A DNA stretch of 50,986 nucleotides from Lysobacterales bacterium (GTDB lineage: Bacteria > Pseudomonadota > Gammaproteobacteria > Xanthomonadales > Xanthomonadaceae). A program made the position numbers and the translations under genes. Position 1 is the first letter of the stretch; every line of letters starts with the position of its first letter. The stretch covers positions 1 to 50,986 of the forward strand of contig JAEKKW010000059.1 in the NCBI GenBank assembly GCA_019510195.1, written 5' to 3'. The notes under the pieces were generated by a model. That model was not told where the DNA came from. It searched no databases and saw only the letters and a program-made list of their open reading frames with translations. Below, piece after piece: positions 28,873-37,638 of the stretch.

Positions 28873-29592
28873 GTGCTGGTCGCGGAAGGTCTGCGCAAGC
28901 GCTACAAGTCGCGCGAAGTCGTGCGCGACTTCGGGCTCACCCTCGATGCCGGCGAAGTGGTCGGGCTGCTCGGTCCCAACGGCGCCGGCAAGACCACCTG
29001 CTTCTACATGATCGTCGGCCTGGTGCCGGCCGACTCCGGCAACATCACGCTGGACGGCCAGGACATCACTCCGCTGCCGATGTATACCCGCGCCAAGCGC
29101 GGCGTCGGCTACCTGCCGCAGGAACCTTCGGTGTTCCGCAAATTGTCGGTCGCCGACAACATCCGCCTGGTGCTGGAACTGCGCACCGATCTCGACGCCA
29201 GCGGCCGCCGTCGCGAACTGGAATCGCTGATGGACGAACTGCAGGTCGCCCATGTCGCCGACCAGATGGGCGCGAGCCTGTCCGGCGGCGAGCGTCGTCG
29301 CGTCGAGATCGCCCGCGCACTCGCGGCGCGCCCGCGCCTGATGTTGCTGGACGAACCGTTCGCCGGCGTCGACCCGATTTCCGTCAACGAAATCCAGCGC
29401 ATCGTCCGCCACCTCAAGGATCGCGGCATCGGCGTGCTGATCACCGACCACAACGTCCGCGAGACCTTGGGCATCTGCGATCGCGCGTATATTCTGAATG
29501 AAGGCGCGGTACTGGCCCAGGGCGCTCCCGCGGCGCTGCTGGACAATGCCGACGTCCGACGCGTGTACCTCGGCGAGTCTTTCAGACTGTGA
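28873..29592 (+). CDS. lptB: LPS export ABC transporter ATP-binding protein LptB
   Basis: Cytoplasmic ATPase that drives LPS extraction with LptF and LptG, which are not in this window. It is 239 aa with a GTG start at 28873. Motifs: Walker [19 protein letters not shown]-loop [15 protein letters not shown], signature [16 protein letters not shown], Walker [17 protein letters not shown] and switch His in [11 protein letters not shown]. These are LptB-specific sequences, notably [11 protein letters not shown]. It is followed by rpoN after 40 bases, the order known from many proteobacteria. Confidence 0.96.
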   Translation: MLVAEGLRKRYKSREVVRDFGLTLDAGEVVGLLGPNGAGKTTCFYMIVGLVPADSGNITLDGQDITPLPMYTRAKRGVGYLPQEPSVFRKLSVADNIRLVLELRTDLDASGRRRELESLMDELQVAHVADQMGASLSGGERRRVEIARALAARPRLMLLDEPFAGVDPISVNEIQRIVRHLKDRGIGVLITDHNVRETLGICDRAYILNEGAVLAQGAPAALLDNADVRRVYLGESFRL

Positions 29593-29632
29593 TCTGATGG
29601 AAACCGCCTGATCCGATCCCCCCGGAGGCGGT

Positions 29633-31063
29633 TTGAAGCAGCAGGTCAATCTCTCGCAGTCGCAACAGCTGTCGCTCACGCCACAGCTGCGCCAGTCGCT
29701 GCACCTGCTGCAACTCTCGGCGCTGGAACTGGAGGCGGAAGTCGCCCAGGCGATCGAGAACAATCCCCTGCTCGACTGGCTGGAAGGCGACGAACTCGGC
29801 ACCAGCGAAGCCCGTGAATCCGCTGACGCCGACGTTCGCGACCCCGAGCCCGCGCGCGAAGACGGCGAGGCAGGCGATCTCGGCGACGTCGAATGGAAAC
29901 TCGATGAACGCGACGTCGTCGGCCAATGGACGCCAGGCGATGACGACGACGAGGATCCCCGGTTCAATCGCGCGGCGCAGGAATCACTGCACGAACATCT
30001 GCGCTGGCAACTCCACTTGAGTCCGCTCGACGCCCGCGCCCAGGCGATCGGCGTGGCGCTGATCGATGCCATCGACGACGACGGCTATCTGCGTGACTCG
30101 CTGGACGCGATCGCCGAAGCCTTGCGCCCCGACATCAACGCCGGCAACGACGAAATCACCGCGGTGCTGGCGCAGGTGCAGCGCTTCGACCCGCCCGGTG
30201 TTGGCGCCCGCGATCTCGGCGAATGCCTGTCACTGCAATTGCGGATGCTCACCGCCTCGCGCGAACGCGACCTCGCGCTGGACCTGTGCGGGCCGCAACT
30301 GGAGCGCCTGCCGAAACTCGGCATCGATGGCGCCGCCCGCCTGCTCGGCTGCAACAGCGGGGAGGCCACCGCGGCGATCGCATTGTTGCGCAGCCTCGAC
30401 CCCAAGCCCGGCGCGGTGATGGCGCTGCTGGAACAGGACACCTACGTGATCCCGGATGCGGTGATCTGGCGCGACCGCGGCGTGTGGAACGTCGCCTTGA
30501 CCGGCAACTCGGTGCCGCGCATCGGCATCCACGAAGGCTATGTGCGGATGATCCGCCGCGCCAGCCGCGACGACGCCAGTTACCTGCGCGGGCAGCTGCA
30601 GGAAGCGCGCTGGCTGCTCAAGGGCATCCGCGCCCGCGGCGAAACCCTGCTCAACGTGGTGCGCTGTCTGGCGCGCGAGCAATCGGGCTTCCTCGAATTC
30701 GGTGAACAGGCGCTGCGTCCGCTCACCCTGCGCGAGGTATCGGTGAAACTGGGGCTGCACGAATCAACGATTTCACGCGCCATCGCCCGCAAGCACGTGC
30801 GCACGCCGCGCGGCACCCTGTCGCTGCGTGCGTTCTTCGCCTCGGGCATCGATACCGGCGCCGGCGGCGAGGCATCGAGCGCCGCGATCCAGTCGATGCT
30901 GCGCCAGCTGATCGCCGCCGAAGACCCGCGCAAGCCGCTGTCGGACGCCGCCCTGGCCGACAAGCTGAAGCAGTCCGGAATCCCGGTCGCCCGCCGCACC
31001 ATCGCCAAATATCGTGACCTCCTGCGCATTCCGCCATCGAACGAACGCGTGCGGATGAATTGA
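29633..31063 (+). CDS. rpoN: RNA polymerase sigma-54 factor RpoN
   Basis: Sigma-54, which needs AAA+ enhancer-binding activators. At 476 aa, region I is Gln/Leu-rich (QSQQLSLTPQLRQSLHLLQL). An acidic region II follows (about 55-115, with a DDDDEDP run). The core-binding and central domain contains FDPPGVGARDLGECLSLQL. A helix-turn-helix reads LGLHESTISRAIARKHV, and the RpoN box ARRTIAKYR sits near the C-terminus. The start is TTG at 29633 with GGAGG only four bases upstream, a tight spacing that may limit translation. The hpf-ptsN-hprK genes follow, as in other proteobacteria. Confidence 0.96.
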   Translation: MKQQVNLSQSQQLSLTPQLRQSLHLLQLSALELEAEVAQAIENNPLLDWLEGDELGTSEARESADADVRDPEPAREDGEAGDLGDVEWKLDERDVVGQWTPGDDDDEDPRFNRAAQESLHEHLRWQLHLSPLDARAQAIGVALIDAIDDDGYLRDSLDAIAEALRPDINAGNDEITAVLAQVQRFDPPGVGARDLGECLSLQLRMLTASRERDLALDLCGPQLERLPKLGIDGAARLLGCNSGEATAAIALLRSLDPKPGAVMALLEQDTYVIPDAVIWRDRGVWNVALTGNSVPRIGIHEGYVRMIRRASRDDASYLRGQLQEARWLLKGIRARGETLLNVVRCLAREQSGFLEFGEQALRPLTLREVSVKLGLHESTISRAIARKHVRTPRGTLSLRAFFASGIDTGAGGEASSAAIQSMLRQLIAAEDPRKPLSDAALADKLKQSGIPVARRTIAKYRDLLRIPPSNERVRMN

Positions 31064-31135
31064 CGAAATCTTCACGCCACTCGCCACGGATTGCGCAATG
31101 CTGGAGCCGCCCATCCGGGCGACACAGGAGCCGCC

Positions 31136-31387
31136 ATGAATCTCGAAGTCGGCCGCCATTTCGAGCATCCGTTCGACTCGAAGATCCAGCTCTCCATCGA
31201 CAAGCCGAACCATTGCGCGGAAGGCACCATCATCGCCAATGGCCGCACCCTGCACGCCGAAGCCAGCGCACCGACGATGTATGCGGCGATCGACATGCTG
31301 GTGGACAAGCTGGACCGCTCGCTGCAGAAAGTGAAGGATCGCCTGGTCGATCACGGCCGCGGCGATTCGGTGCGACAGCAGGCATAA
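31136..31387 (+). CDS. hpf: Ribosome hibernation-promoting factor (HPF/YfiA family), N-terminally short
   Basis: HPF proteins bind the decoding centre of idle ribosomes and favour 100S dimers. The start at ATG 31136 is fixed by AGGAG five bases upstream, giving 83 aa rather than the usual 95-110. The matching part runs from RHFEHPFDSKIQLSIDKPNH through GRTLHAEASAPTMYAAIDML to VDKLDRSLQKVKDRL, i.e. the later strands and the last helix. The first strand and first helix (about 25 residues) are absent, and no frame in 31064-31135 encodes them. The gene may be functionally altered. It lies 72 bases after rpoN. Confidence 0.8.
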   Translation: MNLEVGRHFEHPFDSKIQLSIDKPNHCAEGTIIANGRTLHAEASAPTMYAAIDMLVDKLDRSLQKVKDRLVDHGRGDSVRQQA

Positions 31388-31389
31388 GG

Positions 31390-31439
31390 GGATATCGGGC
31401 ACGCACTCGTGCTGGCTGCGATATCCTTGCCGCCAGCAC
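31390..31439 (+). promoter_or_regulatory. Two mutually exclusive stem-loops between hpf and ptsN
   Basis: Stem A: GGATATC (31390-31396) pairs with GATATCC (31420-31426), with an inner GCACG-CACT-CGTGC hairpin (31399-31412). Stem B: GTGCTGGC (31409-31416) pairs with GCCAGCAC (31432-31439). The stems share 31409-31412 and cannot form together. Stem B ends 16 bases before the ptsN ATG, which has no visible ribosome-binding site. This may be an RNA switch, or chance overlap; no known class is recognised. Confidence 0.4.
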
Positions 31440-31455
31440 CTCCCCGGCCTGGTCC

Positions 31456-31884
31456 ATGCCGATTGCCTCGTTGCTCAGTCATGCGCGCGTCAGCACCAGC
31501 GAACGCGCGCTCGATCGCCCTGCCGCCCTGGCTGCCGTCGCCGACCTCATCGGTCAGCCCGGCGCGCTTGAAGCCTTGCTCCAGCGCGAGCAGATGGGCA
31601 GCACCGCGATCGGCCACGGCGTCGCGGTCCCGCATGGCCGCCTCGCCGACCTGAAGGAACCCGCGGGTGCTTTCCTGCGCCTGGCGACGCCGACCACCTT
31701 CGAAGACCAGGAAGTCGACCTCCTGTTCGCATTGCTGATGCCGACGGACAACCCGCAATTGCACCTGCATGCGCTGGCCGATGTCGCCGCCCTGTTTTCC
31801 GATGAAAACTTGCGCGAACGCCTGCGCAATGCGCGCGATGACGACGCGCTGTTCCACCTGCTGACCGAAGGCGCGGCGCCATGA
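31456..31884 (+). CDS. ptsN: PTS IIA-like nitrogen regulatory protein PtsN (EIIA-Ntr)
   Basis: Phosphoacceptor protein of the regulatory PTS. In enteric bacteria it links nitrogen and carbon status to potassium transport and other targets. The start at ATG 31456 gives 142 aa (E. coli 163). The phosphorylated His is His60 in [11 protein letters not shown], and the fructose/mannitol EIIA fold continues with [15 protein letters not shown]. No EIIB or EIIC domain is attached. The frame is open to 31060, but that part does not match. The stop overlaps hprK (ATGA). No ribosome-binding site is visible; see the stem-loops just upstream. Confidence 0.92.
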   Translation: MPIASLLSHARVSTSERALDRPAALAAVADLIGQPGALEALLQREQMGSTAIGHGVAVPHGRLADLKEPAGAFLRLATPTTFEDQEVDLLFALLMPTDNPQLHLHALADVAALFSDENLRERLRNARDDDALFHLLTEGAAP

Positions 31885-32828
31885 CGCTGTCGGTCACCGC
31901 CCGCGAAACCTTCGACGAACTGCAGTCGCGGCTCGACCTGCGCTGGCTGGCCGGTCGCAACGGCGATTCGCAGGTGCTGGAATCGGTGGAAACCAATGCG
32001 CGCCGCCCGTCGCTGGCCGGTTATCTCAACATCATCTATCCCAACAAGGTGCAGATCCTCGGCGCCGAGGAACTGGCGTGGCTGGATTCGCTGGATGCGC
32101 GCCCGCGCTGGGACGCGATCGGCCGCATGATCGACGCCCGTCCGCTGGCACTGGTGATCAGCAAGAACCAGGACTGCCCCGCCGACCTGTTGCAGGCTGC
32201 CGAGGAAAACGGCACGCCACTGTGGGTGTCGCCGCGTCGCGGCCATGAACTGTTCAACCATATCCAGTATTTCCTCGCGCGCCGGCTCGCGCCGCGCATC
32301 ACGCTGCATGGCGTGTTCATGGAGATCTATTCGATCGGCGTGTTGATCACCGGCGAATCCGGTTCGGGCAAGAGCGAACTCGCGCTGGAGCTGATCACGC
32401 GCGGCCATCGCATCGTCGCCGACGATGCACCGGAATTCACCCAGATCGCACCCGACGTGCTCGACGGCACCTGCCCGGAAGTGCTGCAGGACATGCTCGA
32501 AGTGCGCGGCATCGGCGTGCTCAACGTGCGCCAGACCTTCGGCGACACCGCGGTGAAGCGCAACAAATACCTGCGCCTGATCGTGCACCTCACCCGTCCG
32601 CACCTGGAACCGAAACCGGGCGGCATGGATCGCCTCACCGGCGATCTCGATACCCAGCGCATCCTCGATCTCGACGTTCCGCGCATCACCCTGCCGGTGA
32701 TGCCGGGCCGCAACCTGGCCGTGCTCACCGAAGCGGCGACGCGCCAGCACATCCTGCGCGCAAAGGGCGTCGATCCCGCCGCCGCCTTCATGGCCCGCCA
32801 TTCGCACTTCCTGGAACCTTCGTCATGA
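31881..32828 (+). CDS. hprK: HPr(Ser) kinase/phosphorylase HprK
   Basis: Phosphorylates and dephosphorylates HPr on Ser46, a control best known in Firmicutes but also present in many proteobacteria. At 315 aa the N-terminal domain (1-about 130) resembles a MurF-like fold. The C-terminal kinase has Walker [31 protein letters not shown], and the HprK signature [19 protein letters not shown]. The target is encoded in the same operon: HPr (34118-34387) keeps Ser46. It overlaps ptsN and rapZ by four bases each. Confidence 0.95.
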   Translation: MTLSVTARETFDELQSRLDLRWLAGRNGDSQVLESVETNARRPSLAGYLNIIYPNKVQILGAEELAWLDSLDARPRWDAIGRMIDARPLALVISKNQDCPADLLQAAEENGTPLWVSPRRGHELFNHIQYFLARRLAPRITLHGVFMEIYSIGVLITGESGSGKSELALELITRGHRIVADDAPEFTQIAPDVLDGTCPEVLQDMLEVRGIGVLNVRQTFGDTAVKRNKYLRLIVHLTRPHLEPKPGGMDRLTGDLDTQRILDLDVPRITLPVMPGRNLAVLTEAATRQHILRAKGVDPAAAFMARHSHFLEPSS

Positions 32829-33691
32829 CCGCGCCCCGCCTCATCCTGGTCACCGGCATGTCGGGTTCCGGCAAATCGGTTGCGCTGCGCACGCTGGAAA
32901 ACCTCGGCTTCCATTGCGTCGACAACCTGCCCGCGGAAATGCTCCCGGAATGGGCGCGGCGGATGATCGCCGATGACGGTTTCCCGGTCGAACGCATGGC
33001 CGCGAGCATCGACATCCGCAGTCGCAGCGACCTGGCGCAGATGCCGGAATGGCTGGGTGAAGTCGGCGCGATCGGGCTCGATCCGCAACTGGTCTTCCTC
33101 GAGAGTTCCGACGAAGTGCTGGTGAAGCGCTATTCGGAATCACGCAGCAAGCATCCGCTCAGCCATCTGGGTCTGGCGCTGGCCGATTCGCTGCGGCTGG
33201 AACGCCAGGCACTGAAGCCATTGCGCGCATTGTCCGATGTCCTGATCGATACCAGCGCGCTCAACGTGCACCAGTTGCGGCGCACGTTGACGAAGGAACT
33301 CGAGGTCGCGCCAGACCACCAGTTGTCGCTGTTGTTCGAATCGTTCGCCTACAAGCGCGGCATTCCCGCCGATGCCGATTTCGTGCTCGACGCGCGCATG
33401 CTGCCCAACCCGCATTGGGAACCGGCGTTGCGGCCGTTGTCCGGCCGCGACCAGGCGGTGCGCGACTACTTCGAAGGGGAATCGGAAGTCACCACCTACG
33501 TGCGCAAGGTGACGGAATTCCTCGACACCTGGTTGCCGAAATTGCAGGGCGATACCCGCAGCTACGTCACCGTCGCCTTCGGTTGCACCGGTGGCCGCCA
33601 TCGTTCGGTCTACCTCGCCGAAGTGATCGCCGAACACGCGCGCGCCAAGGGCTGGGAAGAAGTGGCGACCTTCCATCGCGAACTCGAGTGA
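32825..33691 (+). CDS. rapZ: RNase adapter protein RapZ
   Basis: Nucleotide-binding protein. In E. coli it guides RNase E to the GlmZ small RNA and so controls glucosamine-6-phosphate synthase; elsewhere its role is less clear. At 288 aa, Walker A is [21 protein letters not shown], followed by [11 protein letters not shown]. Walker B-like [22 protein letters not shown] comes next in shortened view: [18 protein letters not shown]. The C-terminal domain has [17 protein letters not shown], the sugar-phosphate-sensing and RNA-binding part. Its place between hprK and PTS genes matches other proteobacteria. Confidence 0.95.
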   Translation: MTAPRLILVTGMSGSGKSVALRTLENLGFHCVDNLPAEMLPEWARRMIADDGFPVERMAASIDIRSRSDLAQMPEWLGEVGAIGLDPQLVFLESSDEVLVKRYSESRSKHPLSHLGLALADSLRLERQALKPLRALSDVLIDTSALNVHQLRRTLTKELEVAPDHQLSLLFESFAYKRGIPADADFVLDARMLPNPHWEPALRPLSGRDQAVRDYFEGESEVTTYVRKVTEFLDTWLPKLQGDTRSYVTVAFGCTGGRHRSVYLAEVIAEHARAKGWEEVATFHRELE

Positions 33692-33721
33692 AGTCGCCAT
33701 CCATCTGCTAACGTGACGCCC

Positions 33722-34114
33722 ATGAGCGTCGGACTCCTCCTCGTCACCCATGAAGGCATCGGCCGGCCGATGCTGGCCGCCGCCGAGCGCCTGTTGCGCC
33801 AGTTGCCGCTGAAGACCGGCGTCTACGAATTGCCATTCGATCTCGATCCGCAAACCGCATTGCCGCTGGCGAGCGCGGAACTGCGCAAGGTCGATGACGG
33901 CGAAGGCGTGCTGGTGCTGACCGATGTCTATGGCGCCAGCCCGAGCAACCTCGCCGCGCAACTGGTGCGGCTGGGCACGCGGGCGAAACGCGTGTCCGGC
34001 GTGAGCCTGCCAATGGTGCTGCGGGTGATGAATTATGCCGACCACGATCTCGCCGGCCTGCAGTCGGTCGCGTCCGTCGGCGGCCGCAACGGCGTTGTCC
34101 TGGACGAGGGCTGA
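33722..34114 (+). CDS. PTS EIIA component, mannose (fructose/sorbose) family
   Basis: Free-standing EIIA of the mannose-type PTS. The start at ATG 33722 gives 130 aa; a GTG at 33713 is in frame. The phospho-accepting histidine is His10 in LLVTHEGIGRPML. The Rossmann-like fold continues with GVLVLTDVYGASPSN, the usual DLFGGSP-type motif. No EIIB, EIIC or EIID genes are nearby, so it probably signals rather than transports, or serves a permease elsewhere (inference). ptsH starts four bases after its stop. Confidence 0.9.
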   Translation: MSVGLLLVTHEGIGRPMLAAAERLLRQLPLKTGVYELPFDLDPQTALPLASAELRKVDDGEGVLVLTDVYGASPSNLAAQLVRLGTRAKRVSGVSLPMVLRVMNYADHDLAGLQSVASVGGRNGVVLDEG

Positions 34115-34117
34115 GCG

Positions 34118-34387
34118 ATGATCGAGCGCGAGATCCCCGTCATCAACAAACTCGGCCTGCACGCACGCGCCAGCGCGAAACTGGTGCAGACCACCGCGCC
34201 GTTCAAGTCGCGCATCATGCTCTCGGCGCGCGGACGCGAGATCGACGCCAAGAGCATCATGGGCGTGATGATGCTCGCCGCCGGGGTCGGGAGCACCGTG
34301 GTCGTGCGCGTCGATGGCGAGGACGCCGATGCCGCGCTCGCCGCGGTCGTCGACCTGTTCGCGCGCCGCTTCGACGAGAGCGAATAA
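34118..34387 (+). CDS. ptsH: Phosphocarrier protein HPr
   Basis: Carries phosphate from enzyme I to EIIA proteins. At 89 aa the active histidine is His15 in NKLGLHARASAKLV. Ser46, the site for HprK, lies in DAKSIMGVMML. Both regulatory positions are therefore intact and match the presence of hprK upstream. It is embedded between the mannose-type EIIA and ptsI with four- and three-base gaps. Confidence 0.96.
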   Translation: MIEREIPVINKLGLHARASAKLVQTTAPFKSRIMLSARGREIDAKSIMGVMMLAAGVGSTVVVRVDGEDADAALAAVVDLFARRFDESE

Positions 34388-34390
34388 GCG

Positions 34391-36115
34391 ATGCGTCGCG
34401 TGTACCAGGCGCAACCGGCCGCACGCGGCAGTGCGCTTGGCCGCGCCCGCGTGGTGCATACGCATCCACTGCAAATCCGCGAGGAGCGCATCCGCGACCG
34501 CGACGTTCCCTCCGAACTGGCGCGCCTGCGCACCGCGATCGGCGTGGTCCGCGGCGAGATGGCGGCGCTGCGCGAAAAACTGCAGGACACCCTGACCAGG
34601 GAAGTCCGCGACCTGATCGACGTCCACACGCTGGTGCTCGATGATCCCGAACTGCTGCGCGGCCTGAAGTCGCTGGTGCAGGATGAACTGTGCAGTGCCG
34701 ACTACGCCCTGCGCCTGCAGCGCGACCGCGTCGCCGATGCCTTCGCGGCAATGGACGACGCCTACCTGCGCGGGCGCATGGAAGACATCGACCAGGTGAT
34801 CCTGCGCATCCACAGCGCATTGCACCAGCGCGACGCCGAAGTCGCCGGTGCCGCCGGCGACATCCTGGTCACACCGAGCGTGGCGCCGGCCGATCTCGCC
34901 CGCATGCCGTCGCAGGGCGTGCTCGGCATCGTCACCATTGCCGGCAGCGCCTATTCGCACAGCGCCATCCTCGCGCGCAGCCTGCACCTGCCGATGGTCA
35001 GTGGTTCCGCCGAAGCGCTGGCCGACATCAACGACGGCGACGTGCTGATCGTCGACGGCGATACCGGAACGATCATTGTCGAACCTTCCGCCAGCGACCT
35101 GCGCCAGCACCGGATCAAGGCGCGCGAGGAACAGCGCGAACGCAAGGCGCTGCAGAAATTGCGGCGCGAACGCACCCGCACCCGCGACGGCCAGGACATC
35201 GAGCTGTGGATCAACGCGGAAACGCGCGAGGACATCGCCACCGGCCACATGCTCGGCGCCAATGGCGTCGGCCTGTATCGCACCGAATTCCTGTTCCTGC
35301 AGCGCGATGAAGTGCCGAGCGAAGAGGAACAGTTCCTCGCCTATCGCGACGCCGTGCTCGGCATGGCAGGACGTCCCGTCACCATCCGCACGCTCGACAT
35401 CGGCGCCGACAAGGCCGATCGCACCGGCCTCGCGCTGAGCGGCGAACCCAATCCCGCGCTCGGCGTGCGCGGCATTCGCCTGTCGTTGCGTCGCCCCGAC
35501 CTGTTCGACGAACAATTGCGCGCCATCCTGCGCGCCTCTGCCTACGGGCCCGTGCGCATCCTGCTGCCGATGGTCTCGGGCCGCGAGGAAATCAAATCGA
35601 TCCGCCTGCGCCTCAAGCGCCTGCATGCGGAACTGTCGAAGACGCACACGGCGATCCGCGAACTGGTCCCACTCGGCGCGATGATCGAGGTGCCGTCCGC
35701 GGCGCTCTCGTTATCGCGCTGGATCGGCCTGGTCGATTTCGTCTCGATCGGCACCAATGACCTCGTGCAATACCTGCTCGCTGCCGATCGTGGCAATGAC
35801 GCACTGGACGATCTCTACACCCCGCTGCATCCCGCGGTGTTGCGGGTGCTCGCCGACATCATCCGCACCGCGCGCCTGCGCGGACGCCCGGTGGCGATGT
35901 GCGGGGAATTTGCCGCCGATCCGCTCTACGCACCGCTGCTGCTCACGCTCGGGCTCGAACAGTTCAGCATGCATCCATCCAGCCTGCTGGAAGTACGCAA
36001 GGCCGTCCGCGCGAGTACCTACGAGGCGCGCCGCGCGATGCTGCCGCACCTGCTGCGCCTGCAGGATCGCGCCGCCATCGAGCAGTGGATGCAGGACAAT
36101 CCGGTCGCGGGGTGA
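34391..36115 (+). CDS. ptsI: PTS enzyme I (phosphoenolpyruvate-protein phosphotransferase)
   Basis: Autophosphorylates with PEP and passes phosphate to HPr. At 574 aa it has no N-terminal GAF domain, so it is the carbohydrate-type EI rather than PtsP. The phosphorylated histidine is His190 in GSAYSHSAILARSLHLP; the usual Thr before SH is replaced by Tyr. The C-terminal PEP-binding barrel shows GANGVGLYRTEFLFLQRDE, ALGVRGIRLSL, FVSIGTNDLVQYLLAADRGN and the acid/base Cys in AMCGEFAADP. It forms a PTS cascade with HPr and two EIIAs but no permease in view. Confidence 0.95.
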   Translation: MRRVYQAQPAARGSALGRARVVHTHPLQIREERIRDRDVPSELARLRTAIGVVRGEMAALREKLQDTLTREVRDLIDVHTLVLDDPELLRGLKSLVQDELCSADYALRLQRDRVADAFAAMDDAYLRGRMEDIDQVILRIHSALHQRDAEVAGAAGDILVTPSVAPADLARMPSQGVLGIVTIAGSAYSHSAILARSLHLPMVSGSAEALADINDGDVLIVDGDTGTIIVEPSASDLRQHRIKAREEQRERKALQKLRRERTRTRDGQDIELWINAETREDIATGHMLGANGVGLYRTEFLFLQRDEVPSEEEQFLAYRDAVLGMAGRPVTIRTLDIGADKADRTGLALSGEPNPALGVRGIRLSLRRPDLFDEQLRAILRASAYGPVRILLPMVSGREEIKSIRLRLKRLHAELSKTHTAIRELVPLGAMIEVPSAALSLSRWIGLVDFVSIGTNDLVQYLLAADRGNDALDDLYTPLHPAVLRVLADIIRTARLRGRPVAMCGEFAADPLYAPLLLTLGLEQFSMHPSSLLEVRKAVRASTYEARRAMLPHLLRLQDRAAIEQWMQDNPVAG

Positions 36116-36199
36116 CGACGGCAACCTCCGCGGGCGATAATCGGGCCATGAACGCCTGATCCGTCGCGCCCTGGCGCGGCCGCACAACGGAATCCGCCC

Positions 36200-37564
36200 T
36201 TGGCCGAAATCCTCCGCCACGACAAGACCGCACGGCAGCTGCGCCTGCTCAGCGACGCGCTCGACAGCGGCCGCCTGGGTCCCGTGCGCCGGCTGGTCAA
36301 CACGCTGTCGCCTGCGGAAATCGGCAACCTCCTGGAATCCCTGCCGCCGGCCAAGCGCAGCGTGGTGTGGGGACTGGTCGATCCCGAGGATGACGGCGAG
36401 GTATTGGTCCACGTCGGCGAGGAAGTGCGCGAAGGCCTGATCGCCGACATGGATCCCGACGAACTGGTCGCGGCGGTCGAGGACCTCGACATCGACGATC
36501 TCGCCGACCTCGCCGGGGATCTGCCGGATACGGTCGTCGACGAAGTGCTGAAGTCGATGGACCGCGAGAACCGCGAGCGGCTAGAGCAGGTGCTGTCCTA
36601 CGAGGAGGACACCGCCGGCCGCCTGATGAATCCCGACGTGGTCACGGTGCGCACCGATACCACCGTCGACGTCGTGCTGCGCTACCTGCGCCTGCGCGGC
36701 GAACTGCCGGAACACACCGATCACCTCTACGTCGTCAGCAAGCGCCACCAGTATCTCGGGCGGATCGCGTTGCAGGCCCTGCTCACCCACGACTCCAACA
36801 CCTCGGTGAACGAGTTGATGGATGGCGAACAGCCGGCCATCGACGTCCACGAAACCTCGGACGAAGTCGCGCGCCAGTTCTCCAACCACGACTGGATCTC
36901 GGCGCCGGTTGTGGACGACAACAACATCCTGCTCGGCCGCATCACCATCGATGACGTCGTCGACATCATCCGCAACCAGGCCGAACACCAGGCCTTGTCG
37001 GCCGCCGGTCTCGACGAGGAAGAGGACCTGTTCTCGCCTGTAAGGCGCGCCTTCCGCCGCCGCATGCTGTGGCTGACGATCAATCTCGCCACCGCCTTCC
37101 TGGCGTCATCGGTGGTCGGCCAGTTCCAGGACACCATCGCCCACCTTGTGTCGCTGGCGGTATTGATGCCGATCGTCGCCGGCATGGGCGGCAACGCCGG
37201 CACCCAGGTCCTCGCGCTGATGGTGCGCGGCCTCGCACTCGGCCAGATCGGCGCCAGCAACGTGATGACGCTGGTGTGGAAGGAAGTGCGCATCGCCATC
37301 ATCAACGGCATCGGCATCGGCCTGCTGCTGGCACTGATCGTCCTGCTGTGGTTCCGCGATCCGATGCTGGCGCTGGTGATCGCGATGGCGTTGACCATCA
37401 ACTTCACCGCCGCGGCATTGGGCGGCGTCTTCGTGCCGGTGATGGTGAAGCGCATGGGCTTCGACCCCGCGCTGGCCGGCGGCGTCATCCTCACCACCAT
37501 CACCGACGTGATGGGTTTCCTCAGCTTCCTCGGACTGGCGACGCTACTGCTTTTGAACCGTTGA
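36200..37564 (+). CDS. mgtE: Magnesium transporter MgtE
   Basis: Dimeric inner-membrane Mg2+ channel, gated by intracellular magnesium through its cytosolic domains. At 454 aa it has an N-terminal superhelical domain (1-about 130, acidic DELVAAVEDLDIDDLADL), two CBS domains (about 135-255; EEDTAGRLMNPDVV, ISAPVVDDNNILLGRITIDD), a plug helix, and five transmembrane helices from about 285. The pore motif reads GMGGNAGTQVLALMVRGLAL. The start is TTG (36200) with GGA upstream. It follows ptsI by 84 bases containing no clear terminator. Confidence 0.94.
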   Translation: MAEILRHDKTARQLRLLSDALDSGRLGPVRRLVNTLSPAEIGNLLESLPPAKRSVVWGLVDPEDDGEVLVHVGEEVREGLIADMDPDELVAAVEDLDIDDLADLAGDLPDTVVDEVLKSMDRENRERLEQVLSYEEDTAGRLMNPDVVTVRTDTTVDVVLRYLRLRGELPEHTDHLYVVSKRHQYLGRIALQALLTHDSNTSVNELMDGEQPAIDVHETSDEVARQFSNHDWISAPVVDDNNILLGRITIDDVVDIIRNQAEHQALSAAGLDEEEDLFSPVRRAFRRRMLWLTINLATAFLASSVVGQFQDTIAHLVSLAVLMPIVAGMGGNAGTQVLALMVRGLALGQIGASNVMTLVWKEVRIAIINGIGIGLLLALIVLLWFRDPMLALVIAMALTINFTAAALGGVFVPVMVKRMGFDPALAGGVILTTITDVMGFLSFLGLATLLLLNR

Positions 37565-37602
37565 GCAGGTGCTCCCCCCGCAGGACGCGATCGCGGCGAG
37601 AA

Positions 37603-37638
37603 TGGCAGGAAACGCCACTTTCCTGACGACCCCTGCCA
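37603..37638. promoter_or_regulatory. Nested inverted repeats directly before the GlxA-like gene
   Basis: Outer arms TGGCAGG (37603-37609) and CCTGCCA (37632-37638) enclose an inner palindrome CAGGAAA-N6-TTTCCTG (37606-37625). The arrangement covers the ribosome-binding region of the downstream regulator gene and would suit an autoregulatory operator (inference). Confidence 0.35.

Noticed and set aside
31064-31135. Frameshifted N-terminus of hpf upstream of its ATG
   Set aside because: All three frames were read; none gives the expected opening strand and helix of HPF, so a deletion or replacement is more likely than a frameshift.
33140-35647. 835-codon minus-strand frame opposite rapZ and ptsI
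   Set aside because: Same effect: codon bias on the plus strand keeps the opposite frame open.
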